DNA from: Calidithermus chliarophilus DSM 9957
Lineage (GTDB): Bacteria; Deinococcota; Deinococci; Deinococcales; Thermaceae
Reading direction: 5' to 3'
Length of the DNA: 40,130 nucleotides
Assembly: GCF_000430045.1 (NCBI RefSeq)
Contig: NZ_KE387023.1
Location: forward strand, 1,883 to 42,012
Made by a program: the position numbers and the translations under genes. The notes under the pieces are model-generated. The model did no database searches and was not told the DNA's origin. It saw only the letters and a list, made by a program, of their open reading frames with translations. Shown piece after piece: positions 30,593 to 38,107 of the stretch. The first letter of the stretch is position 1; every line of letters starts with the position of its first letter.

Positions 30593-31347
30593 GCCGCCAT
30601 CTCCTTCCGCTCGTAGATCTCGTCCACGAGCTCGTCGGTCAGCTCGGCGGCGGTGCCGTCGAAGACCAGCTCCCCGCGCCGGAAGGCGATGATGCGCTTG
30701 GCGTACTTGAGGGCGAGGTCGAGGGCGTGGATGTTGATCACCACGGTCATGCCGAGCTGCTCGTTGAAGCGCTTGAGGATGCGCATGACCTCCTCGGAGA
30801 GCACCGGGTCGAGGTTGGCGGCCGGCTCGTCGGCCAGCATGAGCCGGGGCTCCTGGGCCATGGCCCGGGCGATGGCCACGCGCTGCATCTGCCCGCCCGA
30901 GAGCGAGTCGACGCGGGCGCTCTCCTTGGCGGTGAGGTCGACCTGCTCGAGCTGCGCCCGCGCGATCTGGTAGTCGCGCTCGGTGTACAGCCCCAGCAGC
31001 CCCCGCCAGGTCGGCAGGTAGCCCAGCCGCCCGTGCAGCACGTTGTCGAGCACGCTGAGGCGGGTGACGAGGTTGAACTGCTGGAAGATGAAGCCCACGC
31101 TGCGGCGGTAGCGCTGCAGCTCGCGCTTGGAGAGGCGGGTGACCTCGAGGCCCTCCACGCTGATGGTCCCCTGGGAGGGGATCAGCAGGCCGTTGAGGGT
31201 GCGTAGGAAGGTGCTCTTGCCCGCCCCCGACCGCCCGATGATCGCCACGAAATCCCCCTTGGGGATGTCGATGCTCACGTCCTTGAGGGCCTGGAAGGGC
31301 CCGTTCTTGGTCTGAAAGACCTGACTCACTCCTCTGACTTCGATCAT
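30589..31347 (-). CDS. phnC: Phosphonate/phosphite ABC transporter ATP-binding protein
   Basis: The 252-residue ATPase has Walker A GRSGAGKST (38-46), the Q-loop in FIFQQFNLV, signature LSGGQMQRVAIARA, Walker B LMLADEP and the switch His in NIHALDLA. PhnC-like features are the match of the subfamily's LNGL after Walker A and LGYLPTWRGLLGL. ATG 31347 is taken over the adjacent GTG because GGAG lies six bases upstream. It couples to phnE through ATGA overlap and with PhnD forms an importer for phosphonates, phosphite or phosphate esters; the exact ligand is not readable. Confidence 0.92.
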   Translation of the reverse strand: MIEVRGVSQVFQTKNGPFQALKDVSIDIPKGDFVAIIGRSGAGKSTFLRTLNGLLIPSQGTISVEGLEVTRLSKRELQRYRRSVGFIFQQFNLVTRLSVLDNVLHGRLGYLPTWRGLLGLYTERDYQIARAQLEQVDLTAKESARVDSLSGGQMQRVAIARAMAQEPRLMLADEPAANLDPVLSEEVMRILKRFNEQLGMTVVINIHALDLALKYAKRIIAFRRGELVFDGTAAELTDELVDEIYERKEMAA

Positions 31348-31379
31348 CACGAACTCCGCTTGACGGTCTATCTTACAAG

Positions 31380-31710
31380 CTCAAGCAAGCTCTACCGCCC
31401 TCTTTACCGACGTCCACCCCTCTTCCGGACGGAGCTGTCCCCGGTGGACGGCGGCAGATCCGCAATCCTGAAGGGGATTACCCCTGGGTAGATGGCAGGC
31501 GAACGCCCGTTGTCCTGGAGGGGATCGTTCCACAAGTTCATGGGCGCAAGCCTGTCCTGAAGGGGATCTTCCCGTCCCCGGCAGTGTTTTCCGGCTTACT
31601 GTCCGGCTAAGCCACCGCGAAGAGCGCTCTAAGCGACATTGATGATACCGACTGAACGAGCCGCGGGCGGGTGTGGTATGACCTGAGGATTTGTCGGCCG
31701 CGGCGAGCGA
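31380..31710. other. Gene-free region between fic and phnC with repeats and dyads
   Basis: GTCCACC (31412-31418) and GGTGGAC (31443-31449) form a 7-bp dyad. Three copies of TCCTGRAGGGGAT start at 31466, 31513 and 31555 (spacing 47 and 42), each followed by a C-rich half that can fold back on GGGG. The region should contain the phnCE promoter. Confidence 0.5.
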
Positions 31711-32916
31711 TTAGGTCGAAAAAGTCGATTCATCGCTGGAAATTCCGGTGGTCTCGTCGCGCTCGAGCCTGAAGATATCCAGATAACGTTGGTAAACGAA
31801 CAAACGGTCCCTCGCATGCTCACTCGCGGGTTGCAGGACACCTACCCGTACCAGTTCCCCGACCAGGGCGTTGGCGTTCGAGTAAGAAAGTCCAGTGAGG
31901 CTTTGAACCCTGCGAACGTTGACGAAGGGCTGACGGAGCAGGTGCTCGTGCAGGGTCAGGGCGTTGGCGGTTCTGCGACCCAGTTCTTGCCCGATACGTA
32001 GACGATCTTGTTCACGCAGATCGAGCACGTCACGGGTTTTCTGGGTAGACTCGGTGGCCACCGAACGTACCCCCTCGAGAAAGAATCTCAGCCAGCCTTC
32101 CCAGTCCCCGCGTTCACGAATAGCTTGCAGGCGGTCGTAGTACTCGCTTCGGTTGAGCTTAAAGAAATGCGAGAGGTATAAGAGCGGCGCGTCCAGCAGA
32201 CCATAATGGCACATCAACAGGGTGATGAGCAGGCGTCCGAGGCGTCCGTTACCGTCGAGAAAAGGGTGAATGGTCTCGAACTGGGCGTGGATCAGGCCAA
32301 TCTTGACCAAGGGCGGCGTTCGAGAATCCTCCTCATAGATGAACCTCTCCAGGTTATCCAGGGCAACCAACATCTCGGGAACCGGAGGGGGCACGAACCG
32401 TGCGGTCTGCAGGGTAGAGCCCACAGGGCCGATCCAATTCTGGCTCCTTCGAAACTCTCCTGGATCGCGCTGGCTCCCCCGCACCCCGTTCATCAGAATG
32501 CCGTGTATCTCGCGAATCAACCTGAGGGAGACGGGAAGTTCTTCCTGGCGCCTCAGACCATAGTCCATTGCCTCGATGTAGTTAATCACTTCTTGTACGT
32601 CGCCAGGCGCGTCCGGATTGGCAAGGTTGGCCTCGGCCCGCAGCACGTCATCGAGACTGGCTTGGGTCCCTTCAATCTGGCTCGAGAGCACTGCCTCGGC
32701 CCGGATGTACATCATTACCAGCAGGTCGGGATTGGGGAGCCGCTCGGCTGTTCCCTTGAGCTGCCCTAATGCACCCTGAGCCTCGAGCAACACGTTCAAG
32801 CTCGATGCATCCCACACTAAAGGCTCGGCCAGGGGCAATTTCGCAGGGATAAAGGCTCGGTAGCCGCCCCGTTGGGGAACAAAGGTCCCAGCTCGGTTAT
32901 TACTGTTTACAGCCAT
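31711..32916 (-). CDS. Fic-domain AMP-transferase, class II
   Basis: From ATG 32916 the protein has 401 residues. The Fic motif is complete: HPFLDGNGRLGR at 217-228. An inhibitory helix motif of the [ST]xxxE[GN] type, SSQIEG at 78-83, lies N-terminal to it, so this is a self-inhibited class II Fic protein. Fic_N-like PAKLPLAEPLVWDASSLNVLLEAQGALG opens the protein and a winged-helix-like tail (FVNVRRVQSLTGLSYSNANALVGELVRVGVL) closes it. Fic proteins AMPylate or otherwise modify target proteins. No antitoxin gene is adjacent. The DNA has lower GC and fewer CTCGAG than neighbours and it interrupts the phn genes, so it was probably acquired. The longer frame to 33123 has no supporting signal. Confidence 0.9.
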   Translation of the reverse strand: MAVNSNNRAGTFVPQRGGYRAFIPAKLPLAEPLVWDASSLNVLLEAQGALGQLKGTAERLPNPDLLVMMYIRAEAVLSSQIEGTQASLDDVLRAEANLANPDAPGDVQEVINYIEAMDYGLRRQEELPVSLRLIREIHGILMNGVRGSQRDPGEFRRSQNWIGPVGSTLQTARFVPPPVPEMLVALDNLERFIYEEDSRTPPLVKIGLIHAQFETIHPFLDGNGRLGRLLITLLMCHYGLLDAPLLYLSHFFKLNRSEYYDRLQAIRERGDWEGWLRFFLEGVRSVATESTQKTRDVLDLREQDRLRIGQELGRRTANALTLHEHLLRQPFVNVRRVQSLTGLSYSNANALVGELVRVGVLQPASEHARDRLFVYQRYLDIFRLERDETTGISSDESTFST

Positions 32917-32941
32917 TGTGCGATGACATGTTACCTTCTTG

Positions 32942-32968
32942 TATCTGTTTTGTCCACCATAACAGATA
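32942..32968. promoter_or_regulatory. Inverted-repeat operator upstream of fic
   Basis: TATCTGTT (32942-32949) and AACAGATA (32961-32968) are perfect 8-bp arms with an 11-base spacer, 26 bases before the fic start and overlapping the AT-rich promoter region. The C-terminal winged helix of the Fic protein itself could be the binder. Confidence 0.55.
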
Positions 32969-32969
32969 T

Positions 32970-33221
32970 AACCAGAGAGGTTTGTCCCTGCTATTATCGC
33001 CAGCGAACATAGCCTTCGACTCGTGGAGCCTTTATACCTGGGATAGCCCTTCCAGCAGCCACACCGCCTGCGCCGCCCAGCCCTCCCAAGCGGGCCAAAG
33101 CCGCTCTCGCCAAGGGACTCCAAACGCTCTTCGCCGGGGTGCAGCTGGCAAACTTATCGTAGGGTGCTCATCCCCCTCCGGCAGCCCTTGACGCAGTTGC
33201 TTGGCTCTCCCAAAAAAACAA
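32970..33221. other. Gene-free stretch upstream of the fic operator
   Basis: No convincing ORF, repeat or promoter is recognised between the fic operator and the terminator at 33222-33242, apart from the A-run belonging to that terminator. Confidence 0.35.
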
Positions 33222-33242
33222 ACCCCAGGATTCTCCTGGGGT
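33212..33242 (-). terminator. Strong intrinsic terminator
   Basis: ACCCCAGGA and TCCTGGGGT (33222-33242) form a 9-bp stem with a 3-base loop; on the minus strand TTGTTTTTTT follows. It ends transcripts coming from phnD or from the structured segment at 33260-33538. Confidence 0.88.
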
Positions 33243-33259
33243 CATCGAGGCGTAAGCGA

Positions 33260-33538
33260 CCCACAGCTAAAGCAGTGGGCTTCCAGGGACAGGATTATGC
33301 CGAATAGCACTCTCCGCTTCCCCCAGGTGCGGCCGGCTTACAGCAGCCCAGCGGGGTTGCCCCCGCCGCGAAATGGTTTGCGTCATGGGCAAACAGCCGT
33401 TTCTCCCGATAGGCGATACGCCGGTGGAGTGCCTTGCAGCCCCGGCAGAAACCATCGCCCCATTCTACACGATGGGTTGGCGACCCCGCACCGCTCTGCG
33501 AGCGGCTTTCGTTTCCTCCCAGGGCTAAAGCCACTGGG
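33260..33538 (-). mobile_element. IS605-derived remnant / candidate structured RNA without tnpB
   Basis: Two imperfect hairpins with GCTAAAGC apices bound the segment: 33260-33279 (CCCAC/GTGGG) and 33518-33538 (CCCAG/CTGGG). Such hairpins are typical ends of IS200/IS605 elements. Between them, on the minus strand, lie further stems: 33491-33505 (CCGCTC/GAGCGG), 33474-33486 (GGGT/ACCC), 33420-33446 (GCCGG/CCGGC), 33376-33394 (GTTTGC/GCAAAC) and 33351-33366 (GCGGGG/CCCCGC closed by a GCAA tetraloop). No transposase is present. The following terminator makes a discrete RNA of about 300 bases plausible. It starts only 33 bases after the phnD stop. Confidence 0.6.
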
Positions 33539-33570
33539 TTTCCTCGAAAGGTTTCTATGAACTCGAGCCA

Positions 33571-34461
33571 TCAGTCCTGGCCGGCTACCTTGCGGGCTTC
33601 ACGCACCACGTCGTAGTCGGAGTCCTTGGCGGGGATCATGTAGTCGATGCGGTAGAGGTCGAGCAGCAGCTTGCTGCCCGGGCTCTTGATGCGCTGGATG
33701 GCCGCAGCGATGCCCTTGGTGAGGGAGGGGTACTTGGCCTGGAACTGCTTGGAGACGCTGAAGGTGTCGCCGGGGATGGGCTTGGAGTAGAAGATGGCGG
33801 TGAGCTGAGCGGCCTCCTCGGGCTTGAGGAACTGGGTCCAGGCCCCGCTCTTGTTCTTGTCGTCGTTGGCGAAGGTGGCGGCGGCGTCGACCGACTTGTT
33901 GAGCACCGCCAGCACGGCGGAGTCGTGCTTGCCGGCGAAGATCTGCTTGGAGAAGAGCTTGTCGGGCTCGAGGCCGGCGGTCACGAGGGCGGCGCGGGGG
34001 AAGACGTAGCCGGCGGCGGAGTTCTTATCGACCCAGGCGATGGTCTTGCCCTCGAGCTGCCGCACGTTCTTGATGCCGGAGTCCTTGCGCACGATGATGG
34101 CCGACCAGTAGTAGGGGCTGGTGCCGCGCACCGACTTCAAGAGCACCTGCGCGCCGACGTCGCGGTGGGCGATGACGTAGCCGTCCGGGGGGTAGAAGGC
34201 GAAGTCGAGGTTGCCCCCGCGCATGGCCTCGATGAGGCCGCGGTACTCGGTGGGGATGAAGATCTCCACCTCGACGGTGCCCCTGAACTCCTTCTCGATG
34301 AAGTCGGCGATGGCCTGGGCGGCCGGGCGGAGCTGGTCGGAGTTCTGGGTGGGGTTGAAGCCGATGCGAACTTTGATCGGGGCCTGGGCGAAGGCGAAGG
34401 ACACCACGATCAGGGTGGCGAGGGCCACCAGGCCGAACACTGCCGCGAGGGTACGTTTCAT
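33571..34461 (-). CDS. phnD: Phosphonate/phosphite-type ABC substrate-binding protein
   Basis: The 296-residue protein has a signal peptide (LAAVFGLVALATLIVVSFAFAQA, in pieces) and the PhnD-like pattern: VRIGFNPTQNSDQLRPAAQAIADFIEKEF, FIPTEYRGLIEAMRGGNLDFAFYPPDGYV, GTSPYYWSAIIVRKDSGIKNVRQLEGKTIAWV and NSAAGYVFPRAAL. It would capture phosphonate, phosphite or a related ligand in the periplasm for PhnCE. ATG 34461 is preferred; an in-frame GTG three codons upstream is possible. It belongs with phnC and phnE functionally but is split from them by the fic gene and an IS605-type remnant and has its own terminator. Confidence 0.88.
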   Translation of the reverse strand: MKRTLAAVFGLVALATLIVVSFAFAQAPIKVRIGFNPTQNSDQLRPAAQAIADFIEKEFRGTVEVEIFIPTEYRGLIEAMRGGNLDFAFYPPDGYVIAHRDVGAQVLLKSVRGTSPYYWSAIIVRKDSGIKNVRQLEGKTIAWVDKNSAAGYVFPRAALVTAGLEPDKLFSKQIFAGKHDSAVLAVLNKSVDAAATFANDDKNKSGAWTQFLKPEEAAQLTAIFYSKPIPGDTFSVSKQFQAKYPSLTKGIAAAIQRIKSPGSKLLLDLYRIDYMIPAKDSDYDVVREARKVAGQD

Positions 34462-34560
34462 ACCGCCCACAGCCTACTACGAATTGTCAAAGTTGTATCA
34501 AGTCAAAACACCTTCTGGAAGCCTTCCCGTTTGCGGCGCCGCGCGGCCTGTGGGCAGCCC

Positions 34561-34566
34561 TATACT
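34561..34566 (+). promoter_or_regulatory. Leaderless -10 box of the first DinB-like gene
   Basis: TATACT is followed by six bases and the ATG at 34573. Confidence 0.65.
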
Positions 34567-34572
34567 GGCCCC

Positions 34573-35076
34573 ATGCCGGTTCTGGAAAGCCCCTCTCCCG
34601 CCCTGCTGCGCGCCCTGCTCGAGGGCTTCGGCGCCTTCACCCCCGCCCCCCGCCTGCTGGGCGACCTGACCCCCGCCCAGGCCGCCGCCAAGGCCCCGGG
34701 CCTCCCCCACTCGGTGGCCGAGCTTGTGGCCCACGCCCACTTCTGGCAGCGGTGGATCCTCGACGTCGCCGAGGGCAGCCCGCCCCGCCCCGTGCCCCAC
34801 GCCGCCGAGGGTTGGCCCGCGGTGGGACCCGGGGGCTGGGAAGGGGTGCGCGCGGCGTTCCTGGAGGGCCTCGAGCGGGCCAAGCGGCTCGCCGAAGACC
34901 CCGAGCGCCTGCGGCGCCCCCTCCTCGAGCAGCCCCACGCGGGCTGGGAGCGCCACAGCGTGGGCTCGGCCCTCGCCGACCTCGCCCTCCACAACGCCCA
35001 CCACCTGGGCCAGGCGGTCGCGGTGCGGCAGGCGTTGGGGCTGTGGCCGCCGCAGGGGGGTGGGGTGACGTGGTGA
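34573..35076 (+). CDS. DinB-like four-helix protein
   Basis: The 167-residue protein fits the DinB/YfiT fold: SVAELVAHAHFWQRWILDVAEG carries the first His of the usual metal triad and ADLALHNAHHLGQAVAVRQALGLW carries HxxxH, so a metal site is likely. Such enzymes include thiol-dependent S-transferases (bacillithiol or mycothiol users). A leaderless TATACT promoter precedes it. The following HAD gene starts 24 bases downstream and has its own -10 box. The long plus-strand frame running in from 33925 is a shadow of phnD. Confidence 0.82.
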   Translation: MPVLESPSPALLRALLEGFGAFTPAPRLLGDLTPAQAAAKAPGLPHSVAELVAHAHFWQRWILDVAEGSPPRPVPHAAEGWPAVGPGGWEGVRAAFLEGLERAKRLAEDPERLRRPLLEQPHAGWERHSVGSALADLALHNAHHLGQAVAVRQALGLWPPQGGGVTW

Positions 35077-35100
35077 GGGCCGTGGGGTAGGGTAGACCCG

Positions 35101-35766
35101 ATGAAGGCCCTGATCTTCGACTTCGACGGCACCATCCTCGACACCGAACAGGCCGAGTACACCGCCTGGACCCGGACCTACGCCCGCTACGGCGGCGAGC
35201 TCACCCTGCAGGACTACCTCCCCTGGGTGGGCACCGCCGACCCCGTCTTTGACCCCTACGCCCACCTCGAGGCCCAGATCGGCCCCTTCGACCGCGAGGC
35301 CTTCGACCGCGAGCGCCGGGAGAAGCTCTACGCCCTGCTGGCCGAGCTCCAGCCCCTGCCCGGCGTGCTCGACTGGCTCGAGCAGGCCCGTTCGCTGGGG
35401 CTGAAGCTGGCGGTGGCCTCGAGCTCGAGCGCCCACTGGGTGCTGGGGCACCTCGAGCAGCACCGCCTGCACGAGTTCTTCGAGCACGTGATCACCCGCG
35501 AGCACGTCGAGCGCACCAAGCCCGACCCCGCGCTCTTCCTGAAAGCGGCAGAAGCCTTGGGAGCCACCCCCGCCGAGTGCGTCGCGGTGGAAGACTCCCT
35601 CAACGGGGTCAAAGCCGCCAAAGCCGCCGGGATGTACGCCGTGGCCGTCCCCAACTTCCTCACCCGCCACCTCGACCTCAGCCCCGCCGACCGGCTCCTC
35701 CCCAGCCTGGCCGAGCTGAGCCTCGAGCAGTTCCTCCAGGAGCTGAGGGCAGGCATAGCCGTGTGA
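35101..35766 (+). CDS. HAD-superfamily phosphatase (beta-phosphoglucomutase-like)
   Basis: A 221-residue HAD hydrolase with motif I DFDGTILDTE (7-16), motif II VASSSS, motif III Lys in HVERTKPDPALF and motif IV VAVEDSLNGVKAAKAAGM. The helical cap after motif I places it with beta-phosphoglucomutase and related sugar-phosphate phosphatases; the substrate is not determined. TAGGGT lies seven bases before the ATG. Its 3' end abuts heptamer array 5. Confidence 0.9.
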   Translation: MKALIFDFDGTILDTEQAEYTAWTRTYARYGGELTLQDYLPWVGTADPVFDPYAHLEAQIGPFDREAFDRERREKLYALLAELQPLPGVLDWLEQARSLGLKLAVASSSSAHWVLGHLEQHRLHEFFEHVITREHVERTKPDPALFLKAAEALGATPAECVAVEDSLNGVKAAKAAGMYAVAVPNFLTRHLDLSPADRLLPSLAELSLEQFLQELRAGIAV

Positions 35767-35771
35767 ATGTA

Positions 35772-35925
35772 GGCCTGTAGCCTATAGCTCGTGGCTAGTG
35801 GTGGACGGCGGTAAGCCGTCAGCTTTCAGCCCTCAGCCGTCAGCCTTCCCACCCCCGTCCCCTCCCTCCGGCCGGAGGGAGGGGGGTTTAGCGTTTTGCG
35901 TCTTGCGTTTAGCTATCGACTATCG
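35772..35925. repeat. Heptamer mosaic array 5 with central hairpin
   Basis: GCCTATA, GCTCGTG, GCTAGTG units, then GCCGTCA, GCTTTCA, GCCCTCA, GCCGTCA, GCCTTCC (35815-35849), then the palindromic hairpin (35859-35884), then GCGTTTT, GCGTCTT, GCGTTTA, GCTATCG, ACTATCG (35891-35925). It is the inverted counterpart of array 3, and the stop codon of the next minus-strand gene lies inside it. Confidence 0.85.
35859..35889 (+). terminator. Palindromic terminator of the HAD gene
   Basis: A 26-bp perfect palindrome built on CCCCTCCCTCCGG is followed by GGTTT. It is nearly identical to the hairpin at 20624-20649, so it is a repeated module. Confidence 0.75.
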
Positions 35926-36405
35926 ACCCCCACCCTGCACCAGCTTCACCATCTGCCGGATCGCCCCTGCGTGGTAAGCCGTGTGCGCGATGTTGTCGAT
36001 CATCAGGGCCACGCCCCGCTCGCGCCAGGTGGGGCGGCTGTGGGCCATCTCCAGCAGCGTTTCGTACTGCTGGCGCAGCCCGGCCTTGAGGGCTTCCCAC
36101 TCGGCCTCGCTCACCTGCTGCACCTTCCAACTATCGGCCCAGTTGATCTCGGGGCGCTCCCCGCGCAGCCAGGCGTTGGCGACCTCGAGCGTGAAGCGCA
36201 CGTGCTCGGCGTGGGCCGCCACCGTGACGCGGCCCTCGACGGGGGCCCGCGAGGCCTGCTCGGCGCTGACGTTTTCGAGGGCGAAGAGCAGGCCGTTGTA
36301 CCAGCCGCCGTTGTGCTCGTCGCCCTCGAGGGCCATCTTGAGGGAGTGCACCAGGGCGTTGCCCAGCGCCGGGAGGGAGAATTCGGGGGATTGTTCGCTG
36401 CTCAC
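35920..36405 (-). CDS. DinB-like protein, second copy in region
   Basis: From GTG 36405 the protein has 161 residues. TVAAHAEHVRFTLEVANAWL and MIDNIAHTAYHAGAIRQMVKL give the DinB-type His residues (HxxH and HTAYH). It is only distantly similar to the protein at 34573. GGAGGAAG lies upstream of the GTG. Its last codons and TAG stop (GGT CGA TAG) are part of the heptamer array, so its C-terminus was shaped by the repeat. Confidence 0.82.
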   Translation of the reverse strand: MSSEQSPEFSLPALGNALVHSLKMALEGDEHNGGWYNGLLFALENVSAEQASRAPVEGRVTVAAHAEHVRFTLEVANAWLRGERPEINWADSWKVQQVSEAEWEALKAGLRQQYETLLEMAHSRPTWRERGVALMIDNIAHTAYHAGAIRQMVKLVQGGGR

Positions 36406-36567
36406 GTCACTTCCTCCTCTTCAGATTTCAGGACTGCGGTTATGAAATTAGCAGAATCGCCCGGGCGTCGCCATCCTACGCCCGGTGGAGCAGGGCCCGC
36501 TGCCGCGGGCTACCCAACTCACCCGCCCCTGCGCTACCCTCTTGTCAACACCCCGAAGGAGCCGATG

Positions 36568-36954
36568 ATGAGCGAAGAACTGCCCATCCGCCAGGACATC
36601 GAAGTCGAGGTGGAGGTGCTGTACGCCGACCAGCACAGCCGCCCCGGTGAGCACGTCTTCGTCTACTTCATCACCATCACCAACCACGGCGCCGAAACCG
36701 TGCAACTGCTCTCGCGCCACTGGGTCATCACCCAGGCCGTCGGCCAGCCCGAGGAGGTCATAGGCCCGGGCGTGGTCGGCGAGCAGCCGGTGCTCGAGCC
36801 AGGCCAGGCCTACCGCTACAACAGCTTCTGCCCCATCGCCCGCCCCCCCGGCCAGATGCGCGGCTGGTACACCTTCCAAAACATCCTGGGCCACCGCTTC
36901 CGCGTCGCCATCCCCCCCTTCGACCTGCGCCTGCCCCAAAGGCACCTGAACTGA
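36568..36954 (+). CDS. apaG: ApaG (DUF525) protein
   Basis: A 128-residue protein with the fibronectin-like ApaG fold: IEVEVEVLYADQHSRPGEHVFVYFITITNHG, VQLLSRHWVITQAVGQPEEVIGPGVVGEQPVLEPG and GWYTFQNILGHRFRVAIPPFDL. ApaG is linked to Co/Mg resistance genetically but its biochemical function is not settled. ATG 36568 is used because GAAGGAG lies six bases before it; ATG 36565 is too close. It is monocistronic, ending at array 6. Confidence 0.92.
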   Translation: MSEELPIRQDIEVEVEVLYADQHSRPGEHVFVYFITITNHGAETVQLLSRHWVITQAVGQPEEVIGPGVVGEQPVLEPGQAYRYNSFCPIARPPGQMRGWYTFQNILGHRFRVAIPPFDLRLPQRHLN

Positions 36955-36956
36955 GG

Positions 36957-37117
36957 GTCGTGGCCCGTGACCTGTAGCTCGTGGTTTGTCGAAGGTCGAG
37001 GGTTCAGGGCCAAGGCGTCTGGCGTTTTGCGTTTTGCGTTTTGCGTCTTGCGTCTCGCGTACGACCCGCGTTTTGCGTTTGGCTATCGGCTATCAGCTAT
37101 CAGCTATCGACCATCGA
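36957..37117. repeat. Heptamer mosaic array 6 (convergent junction apaG/DUF4388-like)
   Basis: GTCGTGG, CCCGTGA, CCTGTAG, CTCGTGG, TTTGTCG, a GGGCCAAGG block, then CGTCTGG, three CGTTTTG, CGTCTTG, CGTCTCG, CGTACGACC, CGTTTGG, CTATCGG, two CTATCAG, CTATCGA and CCATCGA. It is the inverted counterpart of arrays 2 and 7, including the ACGAGCT/ACAGGTC/ACGGGCC block at its end. Confidence 0.85.
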
Positions 37118-37988
37118 CATTCTCCGCCACCGAACGCTCAGCGAGCGTCGCCATCTCGCGGAAGCGCTTGGCGTGGTAGCTGCCGAGAACGCTCTCGATC
37201 TGGGCGGAGAGGTTGTGCAGCAATTGGCCGGGCTCGAGGGCGCCGAACTCCTCGCGGAAGCGCTCCATCACCCAGGGGGCGCGGCTGCCGAAGCGGCCCT
37301 GGACCACCTCGTGGGCTGCCTGCCAGATGCGCTCGGGGTCGAGGAGGGCCGACACGGCGGCCTCGAGTTCGCCCGGGCTGGCGAGGCTCGGCGGTTCGGG
37401 GGGGGCAGGGGCGGAGGGCCCGGCAAAGCCGATCTCCGGTGCGGGCTCGCCCCGCCACACCAGCTCGGTGAGGCGGCCCCGCTGGTCCCCCTCGGGCACC
37501 TCGCCGCCCTCGAGCACCTCGCCCTCGCGCAGCACCCAGACCTTGAGGCTGAGGCCGAGCTCGAGCGCCACCACCCCGCTGAAGCCCTCCTGGCCCAGGC
37601 GCTCGAGCACGGCGGCGACGTTGACGAGGGTGCTGTTCCCCAGCGAGCGCACCTCCCCGGACACCGCCGCCAGCGCCAGCGCCAGCGCCGGCCCCTCCAG
37701 CGGGTGCAGGGCGATGGCGTTGAAGCCCGGCTCGGCGCGGAGCTGCTCGAGCGCGGGGGCACCCTCGAGGTCGCCGCGCAGGGCGTGGACCAGCCGCCCG
37801 CGTTCGAAGAGGATCCGTGCCAGCAGCCCGGTGCGGGTCTCCAGGGTGATGATCCCGCTGAACTCCGAACCCTGCAGAATCGCCAGGCTTTGCTCCAGCG
37901 CGCCCCCCGAGAGCTTCTGCTCGGCGGGGTGCGCGCGGGCCAACAGACGAAAGACGTAGGGGACGCAGGCTTGGCCGGTGGTTTCCAT
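37104..37988 (-). CDS. DUF4388/PATAN-like protein with two related domains
   Basis: The 294-residue soluble protein contains two similar modules: FSGIITLETRTGLLARILFERGRLVHAL (about 43-70) and FSGVVALELGLSLKVWVLREGEVLEG (about 137-162). This fold occurs in DUF4388/PATAN proteins linked to gliding, polarity or two-component signalling. A Pro-rich linker (SAPAPPEPPSLA) leads to a helical C-terminus. The last residues NVDGR and the TAG stop are encoded inside heptamer array 6. No clear ribosome site is seen before the ATG at 37988. The assignment rests on pattern and is moderate. Confidence 0.65.
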   Translation of the reverse strand: METTGQACVPYVFRLLARAHPAEQKLSGGALEQSLAILQGSEFSGIITLETRTGLLARILFERGRLVHALRGDLEGAPALEQLRAEPGFNAIALHPLEGPALALALAAVSGEVRSLGNSTLVNVAAVLERLGQEGFSGVVALELGLSLKVWVLREGEVLEGGEVPEGDQRGRLTELVWRGEPAPEIGFAGPSAPAPPEPPSLASPGELEAAVSALLDPERIWQAAHEVVQGRFGSRAPWVMERFREEFGALEPGQLLHNLSAQIESVLGSYHAKRFREMATLAERSVAENVDGR

Positions 37989-38107
37989 AGGCGCGAGTCC
38001 ACCCCAGAATAGGGGCTTTGTGACCCAAAGCCGGTGATTTTCGACCTCTACCCGCCCTGCGGAGGAAAACCCCGCTTCGCGCGGACGGCCGTTAAGCTGG
38101 AAACCGT

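Noticed and set aside
31466..31580. CRISPR array
   Set aside because: Only three short degenerate repeats, unequal spacing, no cas genes; reported only as a repeat oddity.
32917..33123. Longer N-terminus for the Fic protein
   Set aside because: The extra residues are Cys/Arg-rich, cross the perfect operator dyad and lack a start signal.
33295..33534. Minus-strand 79-residue ORF in the IS605-type segment
   Set aside because: No ribosome site, unusual Cys/His/Arg-rich composition, and the DNA is better explained by RNA stems.
33925..34572. Long plus-strand frame upstream of and in frame with the first DinB-like gene
   Set aside because: It mirrors phnD on the other strand; the DinB similarity starts only after the ATG at 34573, where a -10 box lies.
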